Positions 26,302 through 34,182 of a stretch of DNA of 64,000 nt are shown here, piece by piece. The notes beneath the pieces are model-generated. The model was given only the letters and a program-made list of their open reading frames with translations. It was not told the origin of the DNA and did no database searches. Source of the stretch: an uncultured SAR86 cluster bacterium (GTDB lineage Bacteria; Pseudomonadota; Gammaproteobacteria; Magnimaribacterales; D2472); the NCBI GenBank assembly GCA_902558395.1, contig CACEDS010000003.1, positions 220,920 to 284,919 on the forward strand, given 5' to 3'. The position numbers and the translations under genes are program-made. Each line of letters begins with the position of its first letter. The first letter of the stretch is position 1.

Positions 26302-27405
26302 TTAGTCTTCTAATCTCAGTTTAGTAGAAGAAATATCATCCCTAAAACTCGCTTCATCAAAACCAGTACATCTGTGCTTTATGCTTTCTGGAATAACTAT
26401 ATCTCTTAAGGATATAAATTTATCTTGTACCATTCGACCAAACACTAAAAAATGAATGTTGTGATCGTTGAACCTTTCAACGTGATTTAACATATCTTTT
26501 TTATTTAGATAAAACTTCTCATCAAATACTCTCATAAAAGTATCAACACCAATGATAAATACACTATTGGGAAACATTTCTGCCTTTTCACTAAACCTTC
26601 CAGCTGATGTCATTACCCAACTATCATTATCATCAAACTGATCAAGAGTTCTTTTGATCTCATAAAAAGTGAGAGGGGGTTTGTCAGCATTTCTAGCGCA
26701 TATCTCAAAAGTAGCTCTCATACCTGTTCTTTTTTCAGCCATCTCTCTCATCTTTAAATGGCCATCATGAAGCGGATTGAATGAGCCAGGAAATATTAAT
26801 TCAGGTATAGCTTTATCACTTGATACATAATTAATTTCATTATTTAACAGTTTCCTCCAAGATTTTTCAGCTGTTATGGTCTCAATTTCTACCTTTTCTT
26901 GATGTTGAGGAAATTCTTTCTTAATAGAACAAGTTTCTGCAATCAAACTTAAAACATATTCTGTAATTAACTCTTCCTCTTCCTCTCTAGTTCTTGTATT
27001 TTTTTCTAGTACGCATGAAATCGTCTTAGTATAAGAATCAGTTTGCATAACTACAAAAAACTTATGATCGCCAATTTTTTTATATGTAGTTGCCAAGCTC
27101 GCTGTTACCGCAATACCAATTAAGTACTTGGTTTTTGTTTCAGGCTCAATCTGTATTGATTTTTTATATGCATTAGCAGACATACTTAAACAAGTATTAA
27201 GAGAACAGTAATGATCTGGCTTTTTATTCAAAAATAAATCCATTGATTTCTTTGAGTAAGGTACGTAGGTTTCTAATATGGTATTACTTGCACCAGGTAC
27301 CCTAAGAAGGGATGAAATGGCATTAGTTCCACCACCGCTAGATACATAAGTAATTTTATATTTAGACTCATGTATTTTTTTTATAAGATCTGTTCTATCT
27401 TGCAT
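26302..27405 (-). CDS. Fusion of CinA/PncC-like domain with NMN adenylyltransferase-like domain
   Basis: A 367-aa cytoplasmic protein. Residues 1-165 resemble the CinA C-terminal (PncC, NMN deamidase) fold: YVSSGGGTNAISSLLRVPGAS corresponds to the ESCTGG...PGSS region but with altered residues, so activity is uncertain. Residues 190-367 are a nucleotidylyltransferase domain with the LIFPGSFNPLHDGHLKM motif (GSFNPxHxGH), a mid-domain FIIGVDTFMR and a C-terminal SSTKLR (ISSTxxR). The pair suggests pyridine-nucleotide salvage, deamidation then adenylation, in one chain. The gene converges with rpmG, leaving 2 bp between the ends. Confidence 0.75.
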   Translation of the reverse strand: MQDRTDLIKKIHESKYKITYVSSGGGTNAISSLLRVPGASNTILETYVPYSKKSMDLFLNKKPDHYCSLNTCLSMSANAYKKSIQIEPETKTKYLIGIAVTASLATTYKKIGDHKFFVVMQTDSYTKTISCVLEKNTRTREEEEELITEYVLSLIAETCSIKKEFPQHQEKVEIETITAEKSWRKLLNNEINYVSSDKAIPELIFPGSFNPLHDGHLKMREMAEKRTGMRATFEICARNADKPPLTFYEIKRTLDQFDDNDSWVMTSAGRFSEKAEMFPNSVFIIGVDTFMRVFDEKFYLNKKDMLNHVERFNDHNIHFLVFGRMVQDKFISLRDIVIPESIKHRCTGFDEASFRDDISSTKLRLED

Positions 27406-27456
27406 ATGGATTAATTAAATTTACGTGCATTTTAACCTATTAAATAATTTCATTGC

Positions 27457-27462
27457 TAAAAT
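27457..27462 (+). promoter_or_regulatory. Extended -10 box before the alpha/beta hydrolase gene
   Basis: TGCTAAAAT forms an extended -10 whose hexamer ends 6 nt before the ATG, with no Shine-Dalgarno in between, consistent with a leaderless transcript. Confidence 0.4.
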
Positions 27463-27468
27463 GGATTT

Positions 27469-28323
27469 ATGAAATATTTCTTAAAACTCCTTTTGCTTTT
27501 AGTTTTACCAATGTATACAAATGCAGTTGAAATACATCAAACAACTTTTGCATATTGGAATAAGCCTGATGTTGAGATTTACTATATTACTCCTGATGTC
27601 ATTAATGAAAATACTAAAGTAATATTTGTAATCCATGGAAACAGCAGAAATGCTGAAGAGTATCTTTCAGCTTGGATACCTCACATCAAAAATAAGAACG
27701 TCATAGTTGCCGCGCCTCAATTTAATAAAGCTGATTTTAGATACTTTTTTTTATTAGAAATGGCTGAGTCTTCAGGCAATGTAAATAAAGATGAGAGCAA
27801 ATATATAAATAATTCAATTTCATTATTTTTTAATTATATAAAAAGTAAATTTTCCTTAAATATTAATACCTACAACATGTTTGGTCATTCTGCTGGTGCT
27901 CAGTTCACTCATAGGTATATGCTTTTAAGTAAAGATAAAAGGATATCAAATGCCGTGGTTGCTAATGCTGGATGGTATACATTTATAAACAATGCTGAGT
28001 TTCCTTATGGTATTAAAAGCTCACCAATAATTATTTCTGATGAAGATTTAAGATGGTTTATGTCTAATAAAGTAAATTTACTTATCGGCAGTGAAGATAT
28101 TGGTTCCAAAAGTGTAAATTCTTCTAAAGGAGCAAAACTTCAAGGCATAACAAGAGTTGATAGGGCGAATAATTATTTTAATTCACTTATTACTAGCGCT
28201 GAAGATAAGAATTATGCTTTTAGATGGAATTATAAAGTTCTTGATAATGTTGATCATGATTTCAAGAAAGTTACGCCTTATGCAGCAAACATTCTTCTGA
28301 GAGATATAGATGATCTAAACTAA
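27469..28323 (+). CDS. Secreted alpha/beta-hydrolase (esterase-like)
   Basis: A 284-aa protein with a signal peptide (about residues 1-20). The oxyanion strand VIFVIHGNSRNAEEY, the nucleophile elbow GHSAG (Ser141) and a late His in NVDHDF make an alpha/beta-hydrolase catalytic set. It resembles poly(3-hydroxybutyrate) depolymerase/feruloyl esterase-like or PHB-type extracellular hydrolases, but the substrate is not readable. It converges with the photolyase-related gene, sharing 4 bp at the stops. Confidence 0.75.
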   Translation: MKYFLKLLLLLVLPMYTNAVEIHQTTFAYWNKPDVEIYYITPDVINENTKVIFVIHGNSRNAEEYLSAWIPHIKNKNVIVAAPQFNKADFRYFFLLEMAESSGNVNKDESKYINNSISLFFNYIKSKFSLNINTYNMFGHSAGAQFTHRYMLLSKDKRISNAVVANAGWYTFINNAEFPYGIKSSPIIISDEDLRWFMSNKVNLLIGSEDIGSKSVNSSKGAKLQGITRVDRANNYFNSLITSAEDKNYAFRWNYKVLDNVDHDFKKVTPYAANILLRDIDDLN

Positions 28324-29816
28324 ACAGTATTATTTGATATAAATTCTTGGGCTTTTTCAGTTATAAGTTTTTTTCTTTCAGGGTTAATCTTATTTAATGC
28401 ATTTACCATAAGGGATAATCGGGGGTTTGTTTTAAAGAAATTAATATTCTTTTCAATAAAATTCCAATACAACCCATCAACAACATCACACCAATCACCT
28501 TTTTTATAATTAGACATTCTTAGCATGTAACTTGAACCACAAATATAAGGTTTTGTTGAAAAGATACCACCATCAGCAAAAGTGCCCATTCCATAGACAT
28601 TTGGTACCATAACCCAGTCAGCAGTATCTACATACATTTCCATAAACCACTTATGAATATTGTTAGGATCAATACCAGACAAATTCATCAAATTAGAAAT
28701 TATCATTAACCTATTAATGTGATGCGTATAGCCTAACTCGATTGATTCTTTTATTGCTCCGTCAAGAGGTGGAATGCCAGTTTCACCTTTATACCAAGAT
28801 TCAGTAAGATCTTTTTTGTGATTCCAAAAATTCTGTTGTTTGTACTGGGGCATATTGTCCCAATAAACACCCATAATAAATTCTCTCCAGCCTAAAACTT
28901 GACGAATAAAACCTTCAACCGAATTTAGAGGAATCAATTCATTTGATTCTTGATATTTTTTTTCAACAATCTGAATACAATTTAAAGGATCTAGAAGCCC
29001 AGCATTAAAATAGGGTGAAAGAAGTGAATGAAACATAAATGCATTTTCTTTGTTTATAGCGTCTTGAAATGCCCCATAATTGACTAAAAATTTATCTAAA
29101 AAATCATTAAACACCTTAAAGGCTTCTTGATGCGTGACAGCCCAATTAAAGCTCTCTAAATCTCCATAAGAATTAATAAATATTTCTTGAACTTCAATCA
29201 TTACTTCTAGTGTAATTTGATCAGTTGTTATTTTTGATCTTTCAGGAATAGATGACTTTAATTTTGAAATGCCTTGACGATTTTCTTTATCATAATTCCA
29301 GCTACCACCAACTGGTTTTGCATCGTCCATAAGAACATTATTTCTTTTTCGCAACCATCTATAATAGAACTCTTGAGTTGTTGATTTTTTATCTTTAGCC
29401 CAATACTGGTAGTCTGAAGGTGAAGTGATGAAATTTTTGTCATCGTATATATTTAGTTCTACATTCGATGATTGGCAAAAATACATTAAATCTTTTAGGG
29501 TTTTAAAATCACTAGGTCTTGAAACATTTACAGTCGAAAAGGGTACCTCTTTGTAAAGCTCTGATAGATATTCAATTAACTTAGTTGGTTTCTTAGATAT
29601 CTTTTCATGCTTTACATTTTTATGATCAATCGTATTAATTAAATGTCTTAATGCACTTATTTGAAAGACAAGCTTATGCTTGTGATGAGATATTTCATAA
29701 AAGGAATCATGAGGTTCATAAAATAATAAAAGATCTTCATTAGATGCAGTTTGTAAAGCCTCATTTCTAAGAGATAGCTGATCTGGAAATATAATATTTA
29801 GAGAACTCATAGACAT
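28320..29816 (-). CDS. Cryptochrome/photolyase-related protein (FeS-BCP/PhrB group) without the CxxC cluster ligands
   Basis: A 498-aa protein of the deoxyribodipyrimidine photolyase-related family (PF04244), the prokaryotic (6-4) photolyase group. Family hallmarks are SVEGFIRQVLGWREF, YTHHINRLMI with the active-site His, and GTFADGGIFSTKPY. Members normally bind a [4Fe-4S] cluster through four Cys, including a CxxC soon after the MSDY segment. Here that stretch reads MSNYKKGDWCDVVDGLYW, is shorter, and has only one Cys. The FAD-binding regions appear intact. A repair or light-sensing role is likely, with the cluster probably lost. A TATAAT about 14 nt upstream serves as a candidate promoter. 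Confidence 0.85.
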   Translation of the reverse strand: MSMSSLNIIFPDQLSLRNEALQTASNEDLLLFYEPHDSFYEISHHKHKLVFQISALRHLINTIDHKNVKHEKISKKPTKLIEYLSELYKEVPFSTVNVSRPSDFKTLKDLMYFCQSSNVELNIYDDKNFITSPSDYQYWAKDKKSTTQEFYYRWLRKRNNVLMDDAKPVGGSWNYDKENRQGISKLKSSIPERSKITTDQITLEVMIEVQEIFINSYGDLESFNWAVTHQEAFKVFNDFLDKFLVNYGAFQDAINKENAFMFHSLLSPYFNAGLLDPLNCIQIVEKKYQESNELIPLNSVEGFIRQVLGWREFIMGVYWDNMPQYKQQNFWNHKKDLTESWYKGETGIPPLDGAIKESIELGYTHHINRLMIISNLMNLSGIDPNNIHKWFMEMYVDTADWVMVPNVYGMGTFADGGIFSTKPYICGSSYMLRMSNYKKGDWCDVVDGLYWNFIEKNINFFKTNPRLSLMVNALNKINPERKKLITEKAQEFISNNTV

Positions 29817-29877
29817 ATCTTTACAGATTAATTATAAAAAATACACAATTTAGTATTCAAATATCATTTCTTTAGTG

Positions 29878-29937
29878 TTTGACATATATGTGACAAATAA
29901 GTAACATAATTGTAACTAATGTCACACAAATGTAACA
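29878..29937 (+). promoter_or_regulatory. Tandem PhoB half-site array (six repeats)
   Basis: Six TGTNACA-like heptamers occur at 29878 (TTTGACA), 29889 (TGTGACA), 29900 (AGTAACA), 29911 (TGTAACT), 29920 (TGTCACA) and 29931 (TGTAACA). The spacings are 11, 11, 11, 9 and 11 bp. Pho boxes are two 7-bp direct repeats separated by 4 bp, so an 11-bp period is expected. The first pair ends 10 bp before a CATAAT -10 candidate (29905-29910), the arrangement seen at PhoB-activated promoters. It lies just upstream of the small secreted gene at 29953. Confidence 0.75.
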
Positions 29938-29952
29938 TTAAGGAGAGTTGTA

Positions 29953-30378
29953 ATGAAATATATTAAAAATGGAATCTTTGCATCATTATTTATGATATGC
30001 ACAACCGCTTTAGCTAACGAAGCTATATTTGAAAGTGCAAAAGAGCATTTAAATTTAGATTCTAGATATATTCAAATTGAATATAATACAAATATAGTAG
30101 AGGACTTTTGTCCAAAACAATCAGTTGGTTGTTATACATCAGCAGATAGAGGCAGAATAATTGTCAGAGATGATTTGTCAAAAACACATCATGACGTTGT
30201 AATTTTTGGTCTTTATACTGATTATATCCAACATTCGAATACTGGTTTAATTGATAGCTCATTGACTTGTGATCTTAAGGTAAACTATCTTAAAACTGAG
30301 TCACAAAATAATTTAGCAAATCTCTATTCTGGTCAATGCGATGCTATTTATCGCAATAAAGTTCTTGTTATGAACTAA
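29953..30378 (+). CDS. Small secreted protein, predicted PhoB-regulated, function unknown
   Basis: A 141-aa protein with a signal peptide (about residues 1-21, ending near ALA-NEA). The mature part holds four Cys, in FCPKQSVGC, LTCDL and GQCDA, that could form two disulfides in the periplasm. I recognise no domain. A clear Shine-Dalgarno (AAGGAGAG) precedes the ATG. The strong Pho-box array upstream and its own terminator make it a single-gene unit likely induced by phosphate starvation. A role in phosphate binding or as a phosphatase accessory would be speculation. Confidence 0.75.
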   Translation: MKYIKNGIFASLFMICTTALANEAIFESAKEHLNLDSRYIQIEYNTNIVEDFCPKQSVGCYTSADRGRIIVRDDLSKTHHDVVIFGLYTDYIQHSNTGLIDSSLTCDLKVNYLKTESQNNLANLYSGQCDAIYRNKVLVMN

Positions 30379-30392
30379 AAAACCAGTATTTT

Positions 30393-30420
30393 AAAAAAGG
30401 GCTATTTTTAGCCCTTTTTT
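30393..30420. terminator. Bidirectional terminator between 29953 gene and PhoD-like gene
   Basis: A 12-bp perfect stem, AAAAAAGGGCTA / TAGCCCTTTTTT, with a TTTT loop. A/T runs on both sides allow termination in both directions. The minus-strand gene's stop codon lies within the hairpin. Confidence 0.9.
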
Positions 30421-31406
30421 ATATCTATTGTTTGATATCGAACCCTTTCTCCCTTAATATTTTTAATTTCTAGATCAACAATTTTTTTACCAGTGTTGAT
30501 TGTGATAAGACCATAATTCTCACCCGAAAACATCTCACCTAACATATATTTATCTACCTCTTTAGGTCTTCCAAAAATTGATGAAATAGTCTTGTTTAAG
30601 GATGATGATGTAATTTCATAAATATTTTCATCATTATATATGGCACCTTGATGACGATCTCCAGAAATCACTACGATAGGGCGCGAATAGGATTTTAATA
30701 GCTTTTTAAGTTTCAAATGATCTGATGGAAAGTTTGACCACTTTTCAAACCTATGTTCTGTTGGTAATAATTGTATCGAGGTTGCAATTATGGTTAAGTC
30801 TGATTCAACTTTCATGACTTCAAGGAGCCATGACCACTGATCATAGCCTAATATTGTTGCATTTAATTCTTCGTTTTTTAGATAAACTGGCTTAACACCT
30901 TTTGTTTTTTTTAGATCAGATCTAAAGTAACGAGTATCAAGAAGAATTAAATTAATTTTGAAATGATCAATGTTTATTATTTTATTTGTATAGATGCCCT
31001 CTCTTTTTTGTCTAATGTCATCGATTGGAATTTTCCAGAAGTCTAAATATAATTTTTGTGCTTCTCGCTTTAACGGGTAAGATGCGCCACCATCATTTTC
31101 TCCAAAATCGTGGTCATCCCAAATTACATTAATATCTTTTTTAAAGAGCCAATCAGGCAACATTTTTTTTTGTTGAGCATAGGCTGTTTTCATAAAATCA
31201 AGACCCCCTGAAGGCACGTCACCGTAGACATTATCACCAAGAAATATAAAAGAATTTATTTTTTCTTTCTTTATAGTATTCCAAATTGGTTGAGGATCTT
31301 CTTGATCAAGACAAGAGCCAAATGCAATCTTATAAGTCTCGGCTATGGTAAAATTACAAAGTAATAGTGGAGTTAGAAGGGCTGCAAGGCTTAATTTTTT
31401 TTTCAT
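30408..31406 (-). CDS. PhoD-like metallophosphatase, secreted
   Basis: A 332-aa protein with a signal peptide (about residues 1-22). The PhoD-like metallophosphatase motifs are in order: IAFGSCLDQ, FIFLGDNVYGD, VIWDDHDFGENDGG, LILLDTRYFR and VISGDRHQGAIY. These supply the metal-binding Asp, Asn and His residues of the phosphodiesterase/alkaline phosphatase D superfamily. It would release phosphate from extracytoplasmic esters. It shares a terminator with the Pho-array gene but has no visible Pho box upstream. The start sits 23 bp from a divergent lipoprotein gene. Confidence 0.85.
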   Translation of the reverse strand: MKKKLSLAALLTPLLLCNFTIAETYKIAFGSCLDQEDPQPIWNTIKKEKINSFIFLGDNVYGDVPSGGLDFMKTAYAQQKKMLPDWLFKKDINVIWDDHDFGENDGGASYPLKREAQKLYLDFWKIPIDDIRQKREGIYTNKIINIDHFKINLILLDTRYFRSDLKKTKGVKPVYLKNEELNATILGYDQWSWLLEVMKVESDLTIIATSIQLLPTEHRFEKWSNFPSDHLKLKKLLKSYSRPIVVISGDRHQGAIYNDENIYEITSSSLNKTISSIFGRPKEVDKYMLGEMFSGENYGLITINTGKKIVDLEIKNIKGERVRYQTIDIKKG

Positions 31407-31429
31407 AATTTAAGTATAACAATATATAA

Positions 31430-32170
31430 ATGCATAAACTCTTAAATATTTTTTTAGTGATTATATTGCTTTCTGCTTGCAGTAAGAATGATTCGATTAA
31501 TGAAGTAAAATTGAGCTCATTGGTTAAAGCTGATTTTTCTTATACACAAGATTTATTTGACTGCACATTAAACGAAAATGAGTCTTTAATTGGATTAGAA
31601 TCTTTTTTTTCAAAAAATATTGAAGAATATAAGAATATAGCAGAGTTAGAGAATCTTAATATTTCAATATTTTTTCCTGAGAATAATACAAATATAACTA
31701 CTTTTATTATTTCAATAATTTCTAATAATAACCCACTGGGATTAAAGAAATTTATTGATGCTGTTAAGAGTGACGCTATAAATGAAGTTGCCTCATGTTC
31801 TTTTGCGATATTTCAACATAAAGGTATTAATCTCAAAGAAGAACCCATTAATAATAAATCTTTTATCAATGCTGAAATTTTGAGATGCAAATATAACGAC
31901 ACCTATAATTTTGGAACATTTCAAATATCAATAAATAGATTTATTAATAACCTAAGAACAATAGAATTACCATATTCAATTAGCTACCTTGAAGATAATT
32001 CAAAAAATGATAGTTTTATATGGATAAATTATTTTTATACTGAAGACTATGAAGATATATTATTAAAAAATTGGGCAAACAAAGAAGACTCCGCTGAAAT
32101 ACAAAATGAATTTTCTACAAATGCTACATGTATTGATTCTAAAAAATATAAATCTTACAAACTCATTTAA
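31430..32170 (+). CDS. Lipoprotein of unknown function (paralogue A)
   Basis: A 246-aa protein with a lipobox (LLSAC at about residue 17). It has two similar alpha+beta halves, and the second carries two conserved Cys (ILRCKYND and NATCIDS). The pattern of Cys, Tyr/Phe, hydrophobic strand and final Cys resembles the lipoprotein encoded at 32346-33116, so I regard them as divergent paralogues. No known domain is recognised. A dimeric alpha-beta barrel type fold is possible but unproven. Confidence 0.65.
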   Translation: MHKLLNIFLVIILLSACSKNDSINEVKLSSLVKADFSYTQDLFDCTLNENESLIGLESFFSKNIEEYKNIAELENLNISIFFPENNTNITTFIISIISNNNPLGLKKFIDAVKSDAINEVASCSFAIFQHKGINLKEEPINNKSFINAEILRCKYNDTYNFGTFQISINRFINNLRTIELPYSISYLEDNSKNDSFIWINYFYTEDYEDILLKNWANKEDSAEIQNEFSTNATCIDSKKYKSYKLI

Positions 32171-32229
32171 AACAAAAATATCGCATAGTTTATTCTTAAA
32201 AATATAGAGATATTAAAGTTTTTTTTTAT

Positions 32230-32235
32230 TATAAT
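32230..32235 (+). promoter_or_regulatory. tRNA-Gly -10 box (TATAAT)
   Basis: A consensus TATAAT lies 8 nt before the tRNA 5' end, followed by a short GC-rich TGTGCGC stretch resembling a stringent-type discriminator. No strong -35 is seen. Confidence 0.55.
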
Positions 32236-32243
32236 GTGCGCAA

Positions 32244-32318
32244 GCGGGTATCGTATAATGGCTATTATAAGAGGTTTCCAACCTTTTGATGAGAGTTCGA
32301 TCCTCTCTACCCGCTCCA
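32244..32318 (+). tRNA. tRNA-Gly (anticodon UCC)
   Basis: A 75-nt gene with encoded CCA. The acceptor stem GCGGGTA pairs with TACCCGC. The anticodon arm AGAGG-TTTCCAA-CCTTT exposes TCC, and the T arm GAGAG-TTCGATC-CTCTC is standard. It closely resembles E. coli glyT (GCGGGCATCGTATAATGG...). It reads UCC and can decode GGA/GGG codons. Confidence 0.96.
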
Positions 32319-32335
32319 TTTAAAGCAGGTAGAGA
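32304..32335 (+). terminator. Inverted repeat across the tRNA 3' end, possible terminator
   Basis: TCTCTACC inside the T and acceptor arms is complemented by GGTAGAGA 16 nt downstream and followed by TTCTTATTT. It could act as a weak terminator, or it may be the remnant of a duplicated tRNA end. Confidence 0.3.
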
Positions 32336-32345
32336 TTCTTATTTA

Positions 32346-33116
32346 TTATCTTATAGCTCTTCCTGAAAAAGAATACCTTTCACAAGTACTAAAGGTATCT
32401 CCTTCAGTTGGTAAACTAGTGTTAGCATAATTTGCATAACCTCTATTTTTTTCATCAATATCAGTCCATAGACTCAACCAAACATAATCTGCTAGTGGAT
32501 TTTCTTCAGTACCTTCAAAATATGGTTCAAGCATTACATACCAATAACCATCAGGCCCATCATTTAATTCAGTCTCATCAAGAAAGGTATTAAAATTTGA
32601 TTCAAATTGCTGAAGATCACTCACACCATAACCTTCATTAAAGTTACAAAAATTAAATTCATTTTCAAAATAGCTAGATTGATTTGGAACAGATGCAGTT
32701 CTTTTAACAGTTGGCTTGAAGGCATATACATTATCAAAATCCACTTTCATAATTCCATTAATTAGATTTTGCCAATCTTCATCAAGATTATTCATCCAGT
32801 CATCCCATGCTGCGTCTCTTGCTTCCATGGAAGGCCATAGCATGACCCAGATAAAGTCTGCAGCAGACTCTCCTCTAGGAAAAAGTATGTTTGCTCCATT
32901 CATCTCATAATCTCTTGAATCAATCATGCTATTCCATTCATCAATGAGCATATTTAAGTTTTCTTCACTAAAATTTATATCTTTATAATGCCAAACATAC
33001 TCAACCACTTGATTGGGTGGTGAACCTTCTCTAGATACTGATAACTCTTCATTACTTGAAGAACTGCAAGCACCTACAAGAATCAAGGTTATTAAAGATA
33101 ATGTTAGTTTTTTCAT
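32346..33116 (-). CDS. Lipoprotein of unknown function (paralogue B)
   Basis: A 256-aa protein with a lipobox (LILVGAC, then Ser-rich). It has two consecutive similar domains, each with a Trp/Tyr-rich strand pattern (DFIWVMLWPSMEARDAAW and DYVWLSLWTDIDEKNRGY), reminiscent of the dimeric alpha-beta barrel (antibiotic monooxygenase/NIPSNAP-like) fold duplicated in one chain. Conserved Cys lie in FNFCNFNE and STCERY, as in the paralogue at 31430. A strong Shine-Dalgarno (AAGGAGAGG) precedes the start. The function is unknown. It converges on the tRNA-Gly gene. Confidence 0.7.
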   Translation of the reverse strand: MKKLTLSLITLILVGACSSSSNEELSVSREGSPPNQVVEYVWHYKDINFSEENLNMLIDEWNSMIDSRDYEMNGANILFPRGESAADFIWVMLWPSMEARDAAWDDWMNNLDEDWQNLINGIMKVDFDNVYAFKPTVKRTASVPNQSSYFENEFNFCNFNEGYGVSDLQQFESNFNTFLDETELNDGPDGYWYVMLEPYFEGTEENPLADYVWLSLWTDIDEKNRGYANYANTSLPTEGDTFSTCERYSFSGRAIR

Positions 33117-33202
33117 ATTCCTCTCCTTTTATAAAACAATCTTTAAAATACCATCATTTAAGATATAGAAATTAAAAAAAATATATTTTTTTTGAACATA
33201 AA

Positions 33203-33227
33203 AAAAGCAGACATGAAGCCTGCTTTT
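33203..33227 (-). terminator. Terminator downstream of gspO
   Basis: The stem AAAAGCAG / CTGCTTTT with a 9-nt loop, read on the minus strand, ends in a T tract. It follows the ggt-smORF-gspO unit and lies before the lipoprotein gene on the same strand. The 160-bp gap between those genes holds nothing else convincing. Confidence 0.75.
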
Positions 33228-33276
33228 AACGACCTAGGGGATTTTTGAATTTAAAGAGGATATTCAAAGGTCTTAT

Positions 33277-34083
33277 CTATAAGACCAATCCAAATAAAGA
33301 AAGTTCAAAAAATTTTATTAATAAATAAATTAATAATCCAATTATGAATCCTGATCCTAATGGTAGTTCCTCTTTTAAATCATATTTACCAATTAACCCC
33401 AGAAATAATGTTGATAATGAGCCTATAAAAATAACTGGTCCTAAACTAATTGGTCCAACCAAAGAACCTATACCACCTAGAAGTAAAAAATCGCCTCCGC
33501 CAATTCCATCTTGTTTTTTTAAAAATTTAAAACAAAAGTTTATAAGCCATAAAACAGAATAACCAACAATAAAGCCATATAAAGAAAGTTCAAATTGTGA
33601 TGTTCTTAAGATATTAAAAGTATCTATATTAAATATATTTCCATAATATGCTGTGGATAGACCTATTATTGAAATCGATAAATTTAAGTAAAAAGGTATA
33701 TAAAATTTTTCTATGTCACATATAAAAAGAATATAAAAAATAGAAAATAAGATATAAATTAAAATTGAAAATAAATTTATATTAAAAAGAAAGTATATTG
33801 ATAGACCCGCAACTAGATGAACGACTTCATGAAGAGGGTATTTATAGGAAATAGCTACTTTACAGTTAATGCATTTACCTTGTTGAATTAAAAAACCAAA
33901 CAGTGGGATTAAATTTATTAAAGAAATACTTTTCTTACATTCAGGACAATGAGATCTTGGAGTAAATAAATTAAGCTTAGCATCAGTAAATTCCATTAAG
34001 ATTAATCTATATATAACAACAGAACTAAAGCTTCCGATAGAGAGAAATAACAAGATTAGAAAAAATAAAAAAATTAATTCCAT
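33277..34083 (-). CDS. gspO: Prepilin peptidase / N-methyltransferase of the type II secretion system
   Basis: A 268-aa polytopic inner-membrane protease that cleaves and methylates pseudopilins. It has the cytoplasmic zinc loop with two CxxC pairs (HCPECKK and GKCINCK), the first catalytic Asp in FICDIEKFYIP and the second in GIGGGDFLLLG. I use the ATG at 34083 rather than the TTG at 34086. No Shine-Dalgarno is visible, so it is probably translationally coupled to the small ORF 12 bp upstream. It is the only peptidase gene in the window and would serve the gspG-K pseudopilins encoded 17 kb away. Confidence 0.9.
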   Translation of the reverse strand: MELIFLFFLILLFLSIGSFSSVVIYRLILMEFTDAKLNLFTPRSHCPECKKSISLINLIPLFGFLIQQGKCINCKVAISYKYPLHEVVHLVAGLSIYFLFNINLFSILIYILFSIFYILFICDIEKFYIPFYLNLSISIIGLSTAYYGNIFNIDTFNILRTSQFELSLYGFIVGYSVLWLINFCFKFLKKQDGIGGGDFLLLGGIGSLVGPISLGPVIFIGSLSTLFLGLIGKYDLKEELPLGSGFIIGLLIYLLIKFFELSLFGLVL

Positions 34084-34095
34084 CAATAAAAAAAT

Positions 34096-34182
34096 TTATT
34101 TTCTAGTAATTCGAAAACAAACAAGTAATAAAATTAAAGCTGGAATAGCATACATGCCAATTATGGCAAGCTTATCAATCAT
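34096..34182 (-). CDS. 28-aa single-pass membrane protein (small ORF)
   Basis: A short ORF, not properly called in the ORF track, overlaps the ggt stop by 8 bp. It has an ideal Shine-Dalgarno (AGGAG, 6-nt spacing). The peptide is a short polar start (MIDKL), about 18 hydrophobic residues and a basic tail (RITRK), which predicts one membrane helix with the C terminus inside. It sits between ggt and gspO and may couple translation of gspO. The overlapping longer ORF (34096..34284) in the track reuses ggt sequence and is not needed. The function is unknown. Confidence 0.6.
   Translation of the reverse strand: MIDKLAIIGMYAIPALILLLVCFRITRK

Noticed and set aside
31407-31429. Pho box for the PhoD-like phosphatase gene
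   Set aside because: The 23-bp divergent gap contains no half-site pair. Only gene context, not a visible operator, links it with phosphate control.
32304-32335. Attachment site or integrated element at the tRNA-Gly 3' end
   Set aside because: No integrase gene or direct repeat of the tRNA end was seen. The short complementary sequence is an inverted repeat and more like a weak terminator.
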